The notes beneath the pieces are model-generated. The model was given only the letters and a program-made list of their open reading frames with translations. It was not told the origin of the DNA and made no database searches. DNA of 64,000 nucleotides from JANYHF01 sp963732765 (GTDB lineage Bacteria > Pseudomonadota > Alphaproteobacteria > Rhizobiales > Hyphomicrobiaceae): the NCBI GenBank assembly GCA_963732765.1, contig CAVTAS010000010.1, positions 1,054,001 to 1,118,000 of the forward strand, read 5' to 3'. Made by a program: the position numbers and the translations under genes. Shown here in pieces: positions 8,812-18,038 of this stretch (position 1 is its first letter; every line of letters starts with the position of its first letter).

Positions 8812-9112
8812 GTGACAGTTCTCCCTGATGACGACGTGTCGCCGGCCAATTCCCATTGACGATCCGAGGCATACTGGGGGAGTCGCCACATCGGCGACCT
8901 TTGCCTTTAACCATCCTGCCAGCGACGCGGCGAAAAATGGCACAAGATTGTGACAGTTACAACTCCTGCCAAGCTGCTGCCCTAGCGCCAGAATTCGCAC
9001 TTTCACCAAAATCGAACCGGCGGCGGGTGGACCTTTTGGGCGCACACCCTATGGTCTTGCGCAATGAGACCAAGTTGGTCGCGGCGGCGAAACTTGATTG
9101 GAGACGGGCAGA
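8812..9112. promoter_or_regulatory. Divergent intergenic region, transporter operon versus M28 peptidase gene
   Basis: These 301 bases separate two divergent genes and must hold both promoters. GGGAG for the minus-strand binding protein gene and GGAG at 9100-9103 for the plus-strand peptidase gene are visible. I found no convincing -35/-10 pair or operator, and no small gene. Confidence 0.4.
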
Positions 9113-12079
9113 ATGGCGAAGCGTGCGCGACATTGGCAAGATCTGCTCGGCAAGGCTTTCTCGGCCAAGAAAGTGGGCCCGGCCATGGGGGACGGGCATT
9201 TCCCGATCGCGGCCTATTCCGAATTCATGCCGGCGCCGCGCATTGGCCGAAAACCCTATGGCACTTGGACGTTCGCCGCGCTGAGCGAGACAAACCCGCA
9301 CCGCTGGCAGGTGACCGCGCGCGAGGAGTCGCAGTTCTTGAAGCCAGGGCTGGAAAACATTGGTGCGCAACTGATCAACGATCTCGTGGCGGTTGCGGCT
9401 GCCAAGAGCGCCAACCACATCGGCGCGGCGCATCTCCAGGACAATCCCTATTGGCCGGCAGCGCTGGCCAAGGGTGCAAGGGGCTTGCAGCACGAGCGCT
9501 TCGCGATTTTGTCGCCGCTCGCTCTGTCGCGCACTCAAGACGACAAGGGACGTTCCCGCTGGACATTGTTCGGAGGCAGCGACGACGGTCCGTCGCGCGG
9601 TTTCTGGCAGAGTTTCTATGCCGGGCCTGATGAGGAAATCCCGGCAGCGCGGGGGCGGGCAATGTTGGGCCAGCTGCTGGGAGAGATATTCGACCTTCCG
9701 CATGCCGCGCGCAAAAATCTCAAGGCCGCTGGCCTCAGCGTTTTGCCTGATCTGGTGGACCCGGACTTCCCGCATTGGAGCGCCACCCCCGCGCCAGGCT
9801 GGATGAACGAACTGCTGCTGGCCGACGAGAACGATGTGTCGAAGGTTCGATATCTGGTGACGTTTCGACCGTTCTCCACGTTATCGATGGCCATCCAGGA
9901 CGCCTATCTGGCTGGCCGGCTGCACATCCTGCCCTACCCGGGATCGTTGGTCTTTTGGGGCTCGCCGCGTTACCGGCAGCTGGCCCGCGCGCTTCCCGGC
10001 GCGATGGAAATCCCATTGCTGCAGAGCATCGCGCGCCGTGAAAGCAACTTTGGCCTGCGCGTGCCCCAGGCGGGATGGATGTTCGAAAAAGCCGAGGGGC
10101 AGGCCAGTAAGAAACACGATGCCAGCCTCGGTCCCCTACGCAATGGCTTCCGCCGCAGCCATCGCTGGGAATGGATCGAGCGCAACCAGGACCCGGACGG
10201 CGACGAACTCGATCAGGGCATCCAGCGTGTACTGTTCAGTGCGCATCCGGACGATGTCGGGCTCTACGGCAAGCCGATGGCGCGCAACGCCCAGGTCTGG
10301 ACCGCTGGCTTCGACGCGTTGCTGCACGGGCCGGTGGCGCTCGGCGACGACATTCGCGAGGTCATCGAGGTGATCTCAACCGGCGGCAGCTTTGGCTACC
10401 GGATGTATTATCCGCCGATGACCATCGGCGACACGCCGGTCATTTGGCACCGCCCACTGGTGGCCTATCGAAACGCCAATGGCGAAACTCAGGTGTATAC
10501 CGATGGACTGAGCGGCTACCTGTCGGCCAACCAGCCCGGCTCGCCGGTCGACGACGAAGTGCTGTTCTGGCCGGAGATCGAGACGCCCAAGGTTGCAGAA
10601 CCTCCTTTGCCGGCGCGCAACCCGAGCAAGGCCGAAGCGCGGGCCGAAGCCCATCTCAACCTGCGCAAGTTGGGTTTCGCGCGCCAGCAGTTGGGCAATG
10701 CCAAGCTGCCCGCCGGGTTTGCGCGTGCGCTGCTGACGACCGACCGCGAGTTCGCCTTTGAGGATTGGACGCTCGCGGCCATCAAGGCGAATGCGGACAA
10801 TCCCGTCTTGGCCGGCGCCCTGGTCGACACGGCCAAAATCGCTGCGCCCGAAAAGCTGAAAGCGGGCCAGGCCCTCACCTACGACAAAACGGCCAACCGC
10901 GCCTTCGAGGTCGCCTATTGGAAGACCATCGCGCAGCTCTCCATGGGCGACTACGCCACCACCAACAATGCCGACGTGGTGGTCGACCCCGTCACCCTCA
11001 AGCACCGCGACCGCACCACTCGCGATCTCGATCCGTTGGGCGATTATCTGCTGTCATACTATAAAGACCTGATCGCCAAAGCCGGCATGACCGGCAAGGC
11101 GCACTCCGGCGAACATCGCTTCCAGTGGCGCACCGATTTCGACTTCGAATGGATGGGCGGCTGGAAGCTGAACCAGGGCGAGGCAGCCGAGCGCAACATC
11201 ATTTGCGTGATCCCTGGAAAGAACCGCAAGGAAGCGGTGATCCTGGGCGACCACTACGACACTGCTTACATGGAAGACGTCTACGGTTACGGCGATTACA
11301 CCGGCGACCAGGCCCGTGTCGCGGCCGCCGGAGCCGACGACAATTGTTCCGCAACTGCAACGCTGATGCTGGCCGCGCCGATCTTTCTTGAGATGAGCAA
11401 ACGCGGCGAACTGGCCTGCGATATCTGGCTGGTGCATCTCACCGGCGAAGAGTTCCCCTCCGATTGCCTCGGCGCGCGCAATCTCTCGCAATCGCTGATC
11501 GAGGGCTCGCTGCGATTGGGCGTGGGCGAAGAAAAGCTGGTCGACCTCTCGGGCACGCGGGTCCGCGGCGTCTACGTCATGGATATGATTGCGCACAACA
11601 ACAAGAACCGTCGCGATGTGTTCCAGATGGCGCCGGGGACGGACCCGCAGTCGATGTGGCTGGCTTTTCAGGCCCAACGCGCTGCCGAAATCTGGAGACT
11701 GAATTGCCAGGCCTGGAACGAGACGCCCGAGCGCAAAAAGGCCAAGCGCGGCAAGCGCAGCGCCGACCCCGCAAAGGTCCCGGGGCTGGCCAAACACCTT
11801 GCCCCGCTTGGTGAAGTGCGACCCTACTTCGATCCCAAGAGCACGCTGTTCAACACCGACGGCCAGGTGTTTTCGGACGCCGGCGTGCCGGTGGTTCTGT
11901 TCATGGAGAACTACGACATCACCCGGGAAGGCTACCACGACCAGAACGACACCATGAAGAACATCGACCTCGACTATGGGTCTGCGGTGGCGGCCATCTG
12001 CATCGAGGCGGCGGCGCGCGCGGCGACCGAAACACCGCCCGATTTCGAGGCCATCCGCAAGAAGGCGATGGGCGGTTGA
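9113..12079 (+). CDS. Very large M28-type metallopeptidase with an unassigned N-terminal half
   Basis: The 988-residue product has no signal peptide. The C-terminal third carries the M28 (aminopeptidase Y/S/PSMA-type) zinc site: GDHYDT with His714, GADDN with Asp742/Asp743, TGEEF with Glu779/Glu780, MDMIAHN with Asp824, and YHDQND with His942. All expected ligands and the catalytic Glu are present, so the peptidase should be active. Residues 1 to about 640 match no family I can name. They are rich in Trp and Pro and contain segments such as VLFSAHPDDVG and GSFGYRMYYPPMTIGD. The ATG at 9113 follows GGAG; an upstream TTG (9098) is less likely. An M28 peptidase is usually 300-550 residues, so the size is odd. 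Substrate unknown; cytoplasmic by sequence. Confidence 0.75.
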   Translation: MAKRARHWQDLLGKAFSAKKVGPAMGDGHFPIAAYSEFMPAPRIGRKPYGTWTFAALSETNPHRWQVTAREESQFLKPGLENIGAQLINDLVAVAAAKSANHIGAAHLQDNPYWPAALAKGARGLQHERFAILSPLALSRTQDDKGRSRWTLFGGSDDGPSRGFWQSFYAGPDEEIPAARGRAMLGQLLGEIFDLPHAARKNLKAAGLSVLPDLVDPDFPHWSATPAPGWMNELLLADENDVSKVRYLVTFRPFSTLSMAIQDAYLAGRLHILPYPGSLVFWGSPRYRQLARALPGAMEIPLLQSIARRESNFGLRVPQAGWMFEKAEGQASKKHDASLGPLRNGFRRSHRWEWIERNQDPDGDELDQGIQRVLFSAHPDDVGLYGKPMARNAQVWTAGFDALLHGPVALGDDIREVIEVISTGGSFGYRMYYPPMTIGDTPVIWHRPLVAYRNANGETQVYTDGLSGYLSANQPGSPVDDEVLFWPEIETPKVAEPPLPARNPSKAEARAEAHLNLRKLGFARQQLGNAKLPAGFARALLTTDREFAFEDWTLAAIKANADNPVLAGALVDTAKIAAPEKLKAGQALTYDKTANRAFEVAYWKTIAQLSMGDYATTNNADVVVDPVTLKHRDRTTRDLDPLGDYLLSYYKDLIAKAGMTGKAHSGEHRFQWRTDFDFEWMGGWKLNQGEAAERNIICVIPGKNRKEAVILGDHYDTAYMEDVYGYGDYTGDQARVAAAGADDNCSATATLMLAAPIFLEMSKRGELACDIWLVHLTGEEFPSDCLGARNLSQSLIEGSLRLGVGEEKLVDLSGTRVRGVYVMDMIAHNNKNRRDVFQMAPGTDPQSMWLAFQAQRAAEIWRLNCQAWNETPERKKAKRGKRSADPAKVPGLAKHLAPLGEVRPYFDPKSTLFNTDGQVFSDAGVPVVLFMENYDITREGYHDQNDTMKNIDLDYGSAVAAICIEAAARAATETPPDFEAIRKKAMGG

Positions 12080-12151
12080 GGCGCCGTTCCGGTCATCCTG
12101 GCGTCGCTCCTTGTCCTGATCTCAGCGGGATCGGCGCTGCTCGTCGCGCGG

Positions 12152-12805
12152 TTGGGGGACTTGCCGGCAGTCGTCCTGCGCCTGTTCCCCCTCGATCTCG
12201 CCCAACCCGCTCAGGTCCTGCAGGATTGGCGGATCGCGGCCTTGAAGGGCGATCGCGATCTGTGCACAGCGGTTCTAAAGTCACCGCTGGTAGAGGCGCA
12301 CCAGATCACCGACAAAGCCCATTCGGATGGTTGCGGTTGGAGCAATTCGGTTCGCATCACTCAGGCCGGCGGGGCGAAAATCCTCGCCGAGCCGCTCACC
12401 TGTCCGATGGCCGCTGCGCTCACGCTCTGGATGACCCACGAGGTGCAACCGGCCGCCAAACGCCTGCTCGGCCGCCAGGTCGTAAAGGTCACAACCTTTG
12501 GCAGCTACGCCTGTCGCGCGGTCGCCGGCAACGCCTATGTCGACCGGCTCAGGGCGCTGAAACTTCCTCTTCCACTCAGCCAGCATGCCAGCGCCAACGC
12601 CATCGACATCGCCGAGTTCGGCCTCGAAGGCGGCGAGAAAGTCAGCGTCGTCGACTGGCCCAAGGGAGGCCCCAAGGCCGAGTTCCTGCGCGCTGTCCAC
12701 GCCGGCGCCTGCCGCATCTTCCGTGTCGTACTCGGCCCCGACGCCAATCAGGCGCACTCCAATCATTTCCATCTCGATCGCGGCCCCTGGCGGGCCTGCG
12801 ACTAG
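12152..12805 (+). CDS. Extensin-like C-terminal domain protein
   Basis: The product of at least 217 residues matches the bacterial extensin-like family (PF06904 type). It has GCGWSNSVRI, SYACRAVAG, SQHASANAIDIAEFGL and the terminal HSNHFHLDRGPW, with conserved Cys and His residues that look like a metal site related to peptidoglycan carboxypeptidase folds. The 5' end is uncertain. No good ATG exists, and 12152 is a TTG without a ribosome site. The same frame stays open back to the preceding stop and encodes a hydrophobic segment (VILASLLVLISAGSALLVAR) that looks like a membrane anchor. A TTG at 12076 overlapping the upstream stop begins LRRRSG in another frame, so a one-base indel may hide the true start. 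Confidence 0.7.
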   Translation: MGDLPAVVLRLFPLDLAQPAQVLQDWRIAALKGDRDLCTAVLKSPLVEAHQITDKAHSDGCGWSNSVRITQAGGAKILAEPLTCPMAAALTLWMTHEVQPAAKRLLGRQVVKVTTFGSYACRAVAGNAYVDRLRALKLPLPLSQHASANAIDIAEFGLEGGEKVSVVDWPKGGPKAEFLRAVHAGACRIFRVVLGPDANQAHSNHFHLDRGPWRACD

Positions 12806-12940
12806 TCCGGCACAGCCATCAACACACTGTTCACCGCTTTGTGTTTTGCTCCGTGTCCACGGTAAAGCGGTTAATTGTCCGTTGGCGCAATTGCGCTAAT
12901 TTCTACCCAGGCGGACTGTCTGTTTGAGGGTTGTCGGACC

Positions 12941-14203
12941 ATGGCTTGGTTGCATGCAAGGTTGCGCGGTTTCGGTGACGACCGCTCCGGTTCTATCGCG
13001 ATCATTTTCGTGTTTCTGCTGTTCGTGCTGGTTTTCATGATCGGCATCGCTGTCGACATGAGCCGCGCCCAGCGCGCCTCGGCCGATGTCGTGACGTCGA
13101 TCGACGCCGCCGCGCTCGCCGCCGCCAAGGCTATGATCGAGCAGGAGTTGAACGAAGCTGAAGTCACGCTGGTGGTCGATCGCTATCTCGCCGCCCAGCT
13201 CAGTGCCGAGCAGATGCAAGGGGCCAGCTACGACAACCTGCGTGTGGTTGTAAATCGCGACGAGGGCACAGTCCAGATCGACGTCGATGTCCATGTGCCG
13301 ACCACCTTTTCGCGCATCGCGGCCAAGGACAAGATCGACATCCACAAGTTCACCAAGACCAGCTACATGGTCAAGAATGTCGAACTCGCCATGGTGTTGG
13401 ACACCACCGGTTCGATGGACGACAACGGCAAGATCGACGAGTTGAAAACCGCTGCCTCGCTGGCCGTCGACATCCTGTTGCCTCCGAACAAGCCGAGCCT
13501 CAATCGCATTGCGCTGGCGCCCTACTCGGCATCGGTCAATGTTGGTGGCATAGCCGGCGCAGTCAGCGGCGGTGCGAGCGCCGATTGTGTGGTCGAGCGC
13601 CCGGGCGCCGACGCCTTCACCGACAAGTCGGGCCTCGCGTCCCCGGTCGGTTGGGTGGCGCTTGGCGGCGGTTCCTGCCCCGCCCAATCGATCATGCCGC
13701 TGAGCAAGAACGCCGTCGCCCTCAAGGACGAGATCGATGCCTACACCACCGATGGCGGCACCGCCGGGCAGATCGGTCTCGCCTGGGGCTGGTACCTGCT
13801 GTCGCCGAAATGGAACGGACTGTTCTCGGGGTCGAGCGAGCCGAAACCCTATGGCGACCCCAAGGCGATCAAGTCCATGATCCTGATGACGGATGGCATG
13901 TTCAACACCGCCTATTTCAACGGTCCGGTCGCGTTGGCTGCCGACCAAGAAGCAACGTCGGTCGCGCAAACACTGGCGCTGTGCGATGCGATCAAGGCCG
14001 AGGGCATCAAGCTCTACACGGTGGGTTTTGAACTCGCCGGCAATGGCGCAAAGGAGATCGACGCTCGCAACTTGCTCACGGCTTGCGCCAGCGACAGCGA
14101 TAGCGGCGGCAAGGAGTTTTACGAAGCGACCACCGGCACCGATCTCTCGGACGCCTTCAAGACCATCGCCGGCAAACTCTCGGCGCTGCGGCTCAGCAAT
14201 TAG
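12941..14203 (+). CDS. TadG-like pilus assembly protein with von Willebrand A domain
   Basis: The 420-residue product has an N-terminal membrane segment (about residues 18-38, IAIIFVFLLFVLVFMIGIAV) followed by DMSRAQRASADVVTSIDAAALAAAKA. This is the hallmark of TadE/TadG-type Flp pilus proteins. A VWA domain follows, with DTTGSMD starting at Asp154 as the metal-ion-dependent adhesion site and LMTDGMFNT later. The ATG at 12941 is preceded by GAGGG. No other tad/cpa genes are nearby, so this is a stand-alone copy, which is common in alphaproteobacteria. Likely role: an envelope-anchored surface protein used in adhesion or pilus assembly. Confidence 0.85.
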   Translation: MAWLHARLRGFGDDRSGSIAIIFVFLLFVLVFMIGIAVDMSRAQRASADVVTSIDAAALAAAKAMIEQELNEAEVTLVVDRYLAAQLSAEQMQGASYDNLRVVVNRDEGTVQIDVDVHVPTTFSRIAAKDKIDIHKFTKTSYMVKNVELAMVLDTTGSMDDNGKIDELKTAASLAVDILLPPNKPSLNRIALAPYSASVNVGGIAGAVSGGASADCVVERPGADAFTDKSGLASPVGWVALGGGSCPAQSIMPLSKNAVALKDEIDAYTTDGGTAGQIGLAWGWYLLSPKWNGLFSGSSEPKPYGDPKAIKSMILMTDGMFNTAYFNGPVALAADQEATSVAQTLALCDAIKAEGIKLYTVGFELAGNGAKEIDARNLLTACASDSDSGGKEFYEATTGTDLSDAFKTIAGKLSALRLSN

Positions 14204-14232
14204 CGAACGACGGACCGCACGTCGTACCCAGC

Positions 14233-14847
14233 CTAAGCTATCAGCCCGTGCTTGGCCCAGACCGGACCGTAATCGGGATCGCCGGCAACTGTGTGCTTCA
14301 AGGCCGTGAATTTGGGCGATGCGGGCAACGACGGGGCCCAGGTGCACAGCATGGCCAGATACACGTCAGCGATCGACGGCTCTTTGCCGAGCACGAACGG
14401 ATCGAGTTCGGCCTCGACAATGGCCAGGCATTTCCGCATATGCGTCTCGCCCGCGGCCTTCACGGCGTCAGCCCCGCTCGGATCCGACGTATAGCGCGCG
14501 GGATAGTAGTAGCGCAGATCGGCTTCGTAGATGTTGGTGGCCATGAACAGCATCCAGCGCAGAAATGAAGCGTGTGCCGAGGTGCCGGCCGCCGGCCCCA
14601 GACCCTTGCCCGGGAACACGCCGGCAAGATGGATCACCATCGCCGCGGACTCCGTCATCGCTGTTCCGTCGGGCAGCACCAGCGTTGGCACCTGGCGCAT
14701 CGGGTTCAGCGTGCCGTAGGCCGGCGTCAGCGTTTCGCCGGCCGCCTTATCCAGCCAGATCACCTCATGCTGCGCCTTAGCCTTGGCCAGCGCCGCTTCC
14801 ACGGCAAAGCCACCCGAGTCTTTGCGGCTGTAGAGAGTATAGGTCAT
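14233..14847 (-). CDS. Glutathione S-transferase family protein
   Basis: The 204-residue product starts MTYTLYSRKDSGGFAVEAAL and has the thioredoxin-fold N-terminal domain with the cis-Pro segment MRQVPTLVLPDG and the ESAAMVIHLA helix. An all-helical C-terminal domain with PSIADVYLAML (N-capping box) follows. Size and layout are normal for cytosolic GSTs. It is divergent from the ATP-grasp-like gene, with only 57 bases between start codons, so the two probably share control. It ends 29 bases from the convergent TadG-like gene. Its substrate is unknown. Confidence 0.88.
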   Translation of the reverse strand: MTYTLYSRKDSGGFAVEAALAKAKAQHEVIWLDKAAGETLTPAYGTLNPMRQVPTLVLPDGTAMTESAAMVIHLAGVFPGKGLGPAAGTSAHASFLRWMLFMATNIYEADLRYYYPARYTSDPSGADAVKAAGETHMRKCLAIVEAELDPFVLGKEPSIADVYLAMLCTWAPSLPASPKFTALKHTVAGDPDYGPVWAKHGLIA

Positions 14848-14904
14848 GGCGGGATCGTTCCTATATGCTGGCGCCAGGATAGAGCGCGCTGGAGATGGCC
14901 AAGA

Positions 14905-16209
14905 GTGATAACCGCCACCACACATGAGGTCGAGCGTCTCAATATCGATTGCCTGTGCCGCACGGTCGACATGGGCGCGCTGAACTATGCCTTGGCGCGT
15001 GAAATAGGCGACCCCGGCTTTGCGGCCGAGCTGTCGCGAACCCATCCGGCGCTGGTGTCGCGTCAGCCGGTGTATCTTTCGGCTGCTCACGCCACACGCA
15101 TGCGTGAGGTGATCGCGGCCGTCGAAGGCGTCAGCCAGCTGCCGGCCTATCGCGAGGCCGTGCTGGCCCACGCGCCCGACATCGCCCGCTTCGATCCCGG
15201 GCCAATCGGGGTGTTCATGGGCTACGACTTCCACCTCGGGCCTGACGGTCCAAGGTTGATCGAGATAAACACCAATGCCGGCGGTGCGCTGCTGAACGCC
15301 TACCTGGCCGAGGCGCAGCGGTCCTGCTGCCGCGAGATCGAACACTTGTTTCCGGACCGGCCAAGCCTCGCCGAAACGTCCGGCCGGTTCGTCGCCAGTT
15401 TCCAAGCCGAATGGCGACGCCAACGGTTGGGCCGCCCCTTGACGCGCATCGCCATTGTCGACGAGGCACCGGAGAGCCAATTCCTCTATCCCGAGTTCCG
15501 ACTGTTCCAACGGCTGTTCGAGCGCCATGGCATGGCTGCGGTCATCGCCGATCCGGCGGATCTGGCGTGGCGGGGTGGCGTCCTGACGCACAACGGTCAG
15601 CCGATCGATCTGGTCTACAACCGCCTGACCGACTTTGCGCTCTCTAACCCCGGTTCGGCAGCGCTGCGCGAGTCCTACTTGGCTGGCGCCGTGGCGGTCT
15701 CGCCCAATCCGCGCGCGCACGCCCTGTTCGCCGACAAGCGCAATCTGATCTGGCTGACCGATCGGGCGGCGCTGACTGGGGCGGGGATCGATCCGCTGAC
15801 CATCGAGCGCCTGCTCGGCGGCATTGCAGGCACCGAGCCTGTCACGACCCAGCTCGGCGATGCCTTGTGGGCGCGGCGCAGTCAGCTGTTCTTCAAGCCG
15901 GCGCGCGGTCATGGCAGCAAGGCCGCTTACCGGGGCGACAAGATCACAAAACGGGTGTGGGCGGATATTCTGGACGGGGACTATGTCGCCCAGGCGTTGG
16001 TGCAGCCCAGCAGCCGCGGCGTCAGCGTGGATGGCGCCCGCCAGCAGATGAAGGTGGATATCCGCAACTACAGCTACGACGGCGAGGTGCAGCTGCTGGC
16101 GGCGCGTCTCTATCAAGGCCAGACCACCAACATGCGCACGGCCGGCGGCGGTTTTGCTCCCGTGCTCAGCGGCGAGCTGACCGAAGCGATCGCGTGCAAG
16201 TGCGGTTGA
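14905..16209 (+). CDS. ATP-grasp-like ligase of unknown substrate
   Basis: The 434-residue product starts at GTG 14905 with GGAG 10 bases upstream. Mid-protein GPDGPRLIEINTNAGGALLN resembles the pre-ATP-grasp region of glutathionylspermidine-synthase-like proteins. The C-terminal part has FFKPARGHGSKAAYRGD, YVAQALVQPSS and KVDIRNYSYDGEVQ followed by TTNMRTAGGGFAPV, which fits the nucleotide and Mg-binding strands of an ATP-grasp fold. Such enzymes join a carboxylate to an amine with ATP. The divergent GST gene suggests a link to thiol or glutathione chemistry, but this is inference. It is not one of the common ATP-grasp enzymes that I can name. Confidence 0.65.
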   Translation: MITATTHEVERLNIDCLCRTVDMGALNYALAREIGDPGFAAELSRTHPALVSRQPVYLSAAHATRMREVIAAVEGVSQLPAYREAVLAHAPDIARFDPGPIGVFMGYDFHLGPDGPRLIEINTNAGGALLNAYLAEAQRSCCREIEHLFPDRPSLAETSGRFVASFQAEWRRQRLGRPLTRIAIVDEAPESQFLYPEFRLFQRLFERHGMAAVIADPADLAWRGGVLTHNGQPIDLVYNRLTDFALSNPGSAALRESYLAGAVAVSPNPRAHALFADKRNLIWLTDRAALTGAGIDPLTIERLLGGIAGTEPVTTQLGDALWARRSQLFFKPARGHGSKAAYRGDKITKRVWADILDGDYVAQALVQPSSRGVSVDGARQQMKVDIRNYSYDGEVQLLAARLYQGQTTNMRTAGGGFAPVLSGELTEAIACKCG

Positions 16210-16266
16210 TTGGAGGCTTCATGCCTGCGGGCGAAAGTACTGCCCCATCGATGTATGCGAAGTCTC

Positions 16267-16514
16267 CCTTCTCCCAATGGAGACCTCTGCGAAAAATACG
16301 AACAGACCCAAGTATCGTCATGCCCGCGAAGGCGGGTATCCATGCATGTCAGAGTTTGGCACATCGTAAGCACCGCGGAAGCACTTGATACAGTTTGCGT
16401 TTTGCATCGACACCTGAAACCGCCATCGGCATGCATCGATCCCCGCCTACGCGGGGATGACAAGATTTGCCTTGCCTGTTCGTGTTTCTTGCAGAGATCG
16501 CCATTGGGAGAAGG
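16267..16514. repeat. MITE-like inverted-repeat element, copy 1 (~248 bp)
   Basis: The ends CCTTCTCCCAATGG and CCATTGGGAGAAGG are inverted copies. Homology between the arms continues inward for about 80 bases each (both contain CTCTGC, ACGAACAG and CGTCAT.CCCGCG) around a central spacer. A diverged copy lies at 50259-50502. It carries no plausible gene. It fills the 357-base gap between the ATP-grasp-like gene and the DUF1003 gene and could fold into one long hairpin if transcribed. Confidence 0.85.
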
Positions 16515-16566
16515 CGATGGCGCCGTCGCATCATTGTTGTTGAGCCAAAGCATCTGCTCGGCGGAA

Positions 16567-17325
16567 TCATTTCCCGGTCTTGCGGCGTGGCACCAGCTCC
16601 TGCATGATTTCGAGCTGGATCTGCTGGATCTCGGCTAGCCGCTGCCACTGCTTGGTCAGCAGATAGTCGAATTTTTCGTGCAGATGCCGGATTTCCAATT
16701 CCGCCTTCAGGTTCACCTGGTAGTCGTTGCGCGAGCGCAGGCGGTCCTTCTGCTCGGTTCGTTTCTGGCTCATCATGATGATCGGTGCCTGGATGGCGGC
16801 CAGGGCCGAGAGCATCAGGTTGAGCAGGATGAAGGGATAGCCGTCGAAGGCAATGTGTTGGCCGAGCAGAAGGTTGATCACCATCCAGACCGTCATGAAG
16901 CCAGCAAAGCTAATCAGAAACAACCACGAGCTGCCGAAACTGGCGAGCCGGTCCGACATTTTCTCGCCAAACGTTCGGTCCTCGGCGTAGTCCTCTTCGA
17001 CGTCTTCCGAAATGGTTTCATGGTTGTTGAGGCTTTCGGCCACCTGCTTGTCCAGGTCCGATAGTTCGCCGCGCTCGTCCCTCAGGATTTCCTCGACGTA
17101 GAGCGAGCGGTAGCGTCCGACCTCCTCGCGGCTGATCAGAGCGTCGTTTTGCAGGTCCGGATGGTCCCGCATGATGCGGTCGACCAAGGTGGGACGCACC
17201 GATTCCAGCGGGATCGCGTTGCGGCGCGAAATCATGCGGCCCGTAAGCGCACATAGCACCTTCTTGCCCTCGGACGAACCGGGCAAGCCACTGTCGGCAA
17301 TCGGAAGTTCGATCTGGTCAGACAT
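16567..17325 (-). CDS. DUF1003 membrane protein
   Basis: The 252-residue product has a soluble N-terminal half (CALTGRMISRRNAIPLESVRP), then FGEKMSDRLASFGSSWLFLI and two membrane helices (about residues 130-180). A charged C-terminal tail with MSQKRTEQKDRLRSRNDYQVNLKAE follows in two pieces. This is the DUF1003 family, whose function is not established. The ATG at 17325 is chosen; an ATG three codons upstream (17334) is equally possible. It stands alone on the minus strand between the MITE-like element and two paralogous secreted proteins. Confidence 0.85.
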   Translation of the reverse strand: MSDQIELPIADSGLPGSSEGKKVLCALTGRMISRRNAIPLESVRPTLVDRIMRDHPDLQNDALISREEVGRYRSLYVEEILRDERGELSDLDKQVAESLNNHETISEDVEEDYAEDRTFGEKMSDRLASFGSSWLFLISFAGFMTVWMVINLLLGQHIAFDGYPFILLNLMLSALAAIQAPIIMMSQKRTEQKDRLRSRNDYQVNLKAELEIRHLHEKFDYLLTKQWQRLAEIQQIQLEIMQELVPRRKTGK

Positions 17326-17398
17326 TACGGCCATCCGTTGGAGCGCTTTGGAACGACCGGATCGGCCTAGCCGTGTTTTGGCCCCAGGGAAACCCCCG

Positions 17399-17941
17399 TC
17401 AGCACTTACGCAGCGCCAGTTTCATGTGGTCGACCTGCTGGGTGAAGGTCATGAGGATATCCTGACGGCAGCCGGACATGCGCACCGCCACGGTGGCGTC
17501 GGCAAAGGCGCTGGTCGCCCTGACATCGAAACCGGCGGCCACCGCCGTGCCGTTCAATTTGCCGGACAATGAGTAGGTGTCCTCGGTCCAGGTGCCGGCG
17601 ATGGCGCCGTTTTTCACCGTCCAGCTGCCGCCCAGTTTCAGTTCCATATCAGCGCCTTTGCAGCGGATGACCTGGCGCATCTGGCCGGGCGCGCGATCGC
17701 GCACATAGAGCGCGACGCAGCGTAGCGCTTCGCTGCGCCCGCCCGGATAGACCGCCGTGCCCTTGCCTGCCCAACGGCCAGCCAAGTCCGCGATCAGCGA
17801 AAGATCATGAAACGAGTCGTTAGCGGAAATAGCTTCCGGCACAGGCACGCCAGCGGCGTCCAGCTCGGACGCGGCCACGCCATTGCACGCGACAGCCAAG
17901 GCCAGCGCCGCCGCAATTAGGGATCGAATGGGCATGCGCAT
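17399..17941 (-). CDS. Secreted protein, paralogue A of a tandem pair
   Basis: The 180-residue product starts at ATG 17941 (AAGG 5 bases upstream) with a signal peptide MRMPIRSLIAAALALAVACN and cleavage near AAS. The mature part contains LAGRWAGKGTAVYPGG, LRCVALYV, RQVIRCKGADMEL, WTVKNGAIAGTWTEDTYSL and SGCRQDILMTFTQQVD, ending KLALRKC. The next gene upstream shares this plan throughout, including the Cys residues. These look like small periplasmic beta-sandwich proteins stabilised by disulphides. I do not recognise a named family. Function unknown. Confidence 0.78.
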   Translation of the reverse strand: MRMPIRSLIAAALALAVACNGVAASELDAAGVPVPEAISANDSFHDLSLIADLAGRWAGKGTAVYPGGRSEALRCVALYVRDRAPGQMRQVIRCKGADMELKLGGSWTVKNGAIAGTWTEDTYSLSGKLNGTAVAAGFDVRATSAFADATVAVRMSGCRQDILMTFTQQVDHMKLALRKC

Positions 17942-18038
17942 CGAGGCCTTCAAGTTTCTAGACAGCGTTTCCACCCCGAGCACACTGCCCCATGGGAGTT
18001 AAAGATTGGCAACCTCGGACGATTGCCTTTTTCGCGCT

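Noticed and set aside
16267..16514. CRISPR array, suggested by repeated palindromic CGTCAT/CCCGCG units
   Set aside because: Only two inverted units are present with a unique centre; there is no regular repeat-spacer series and no cas gene.
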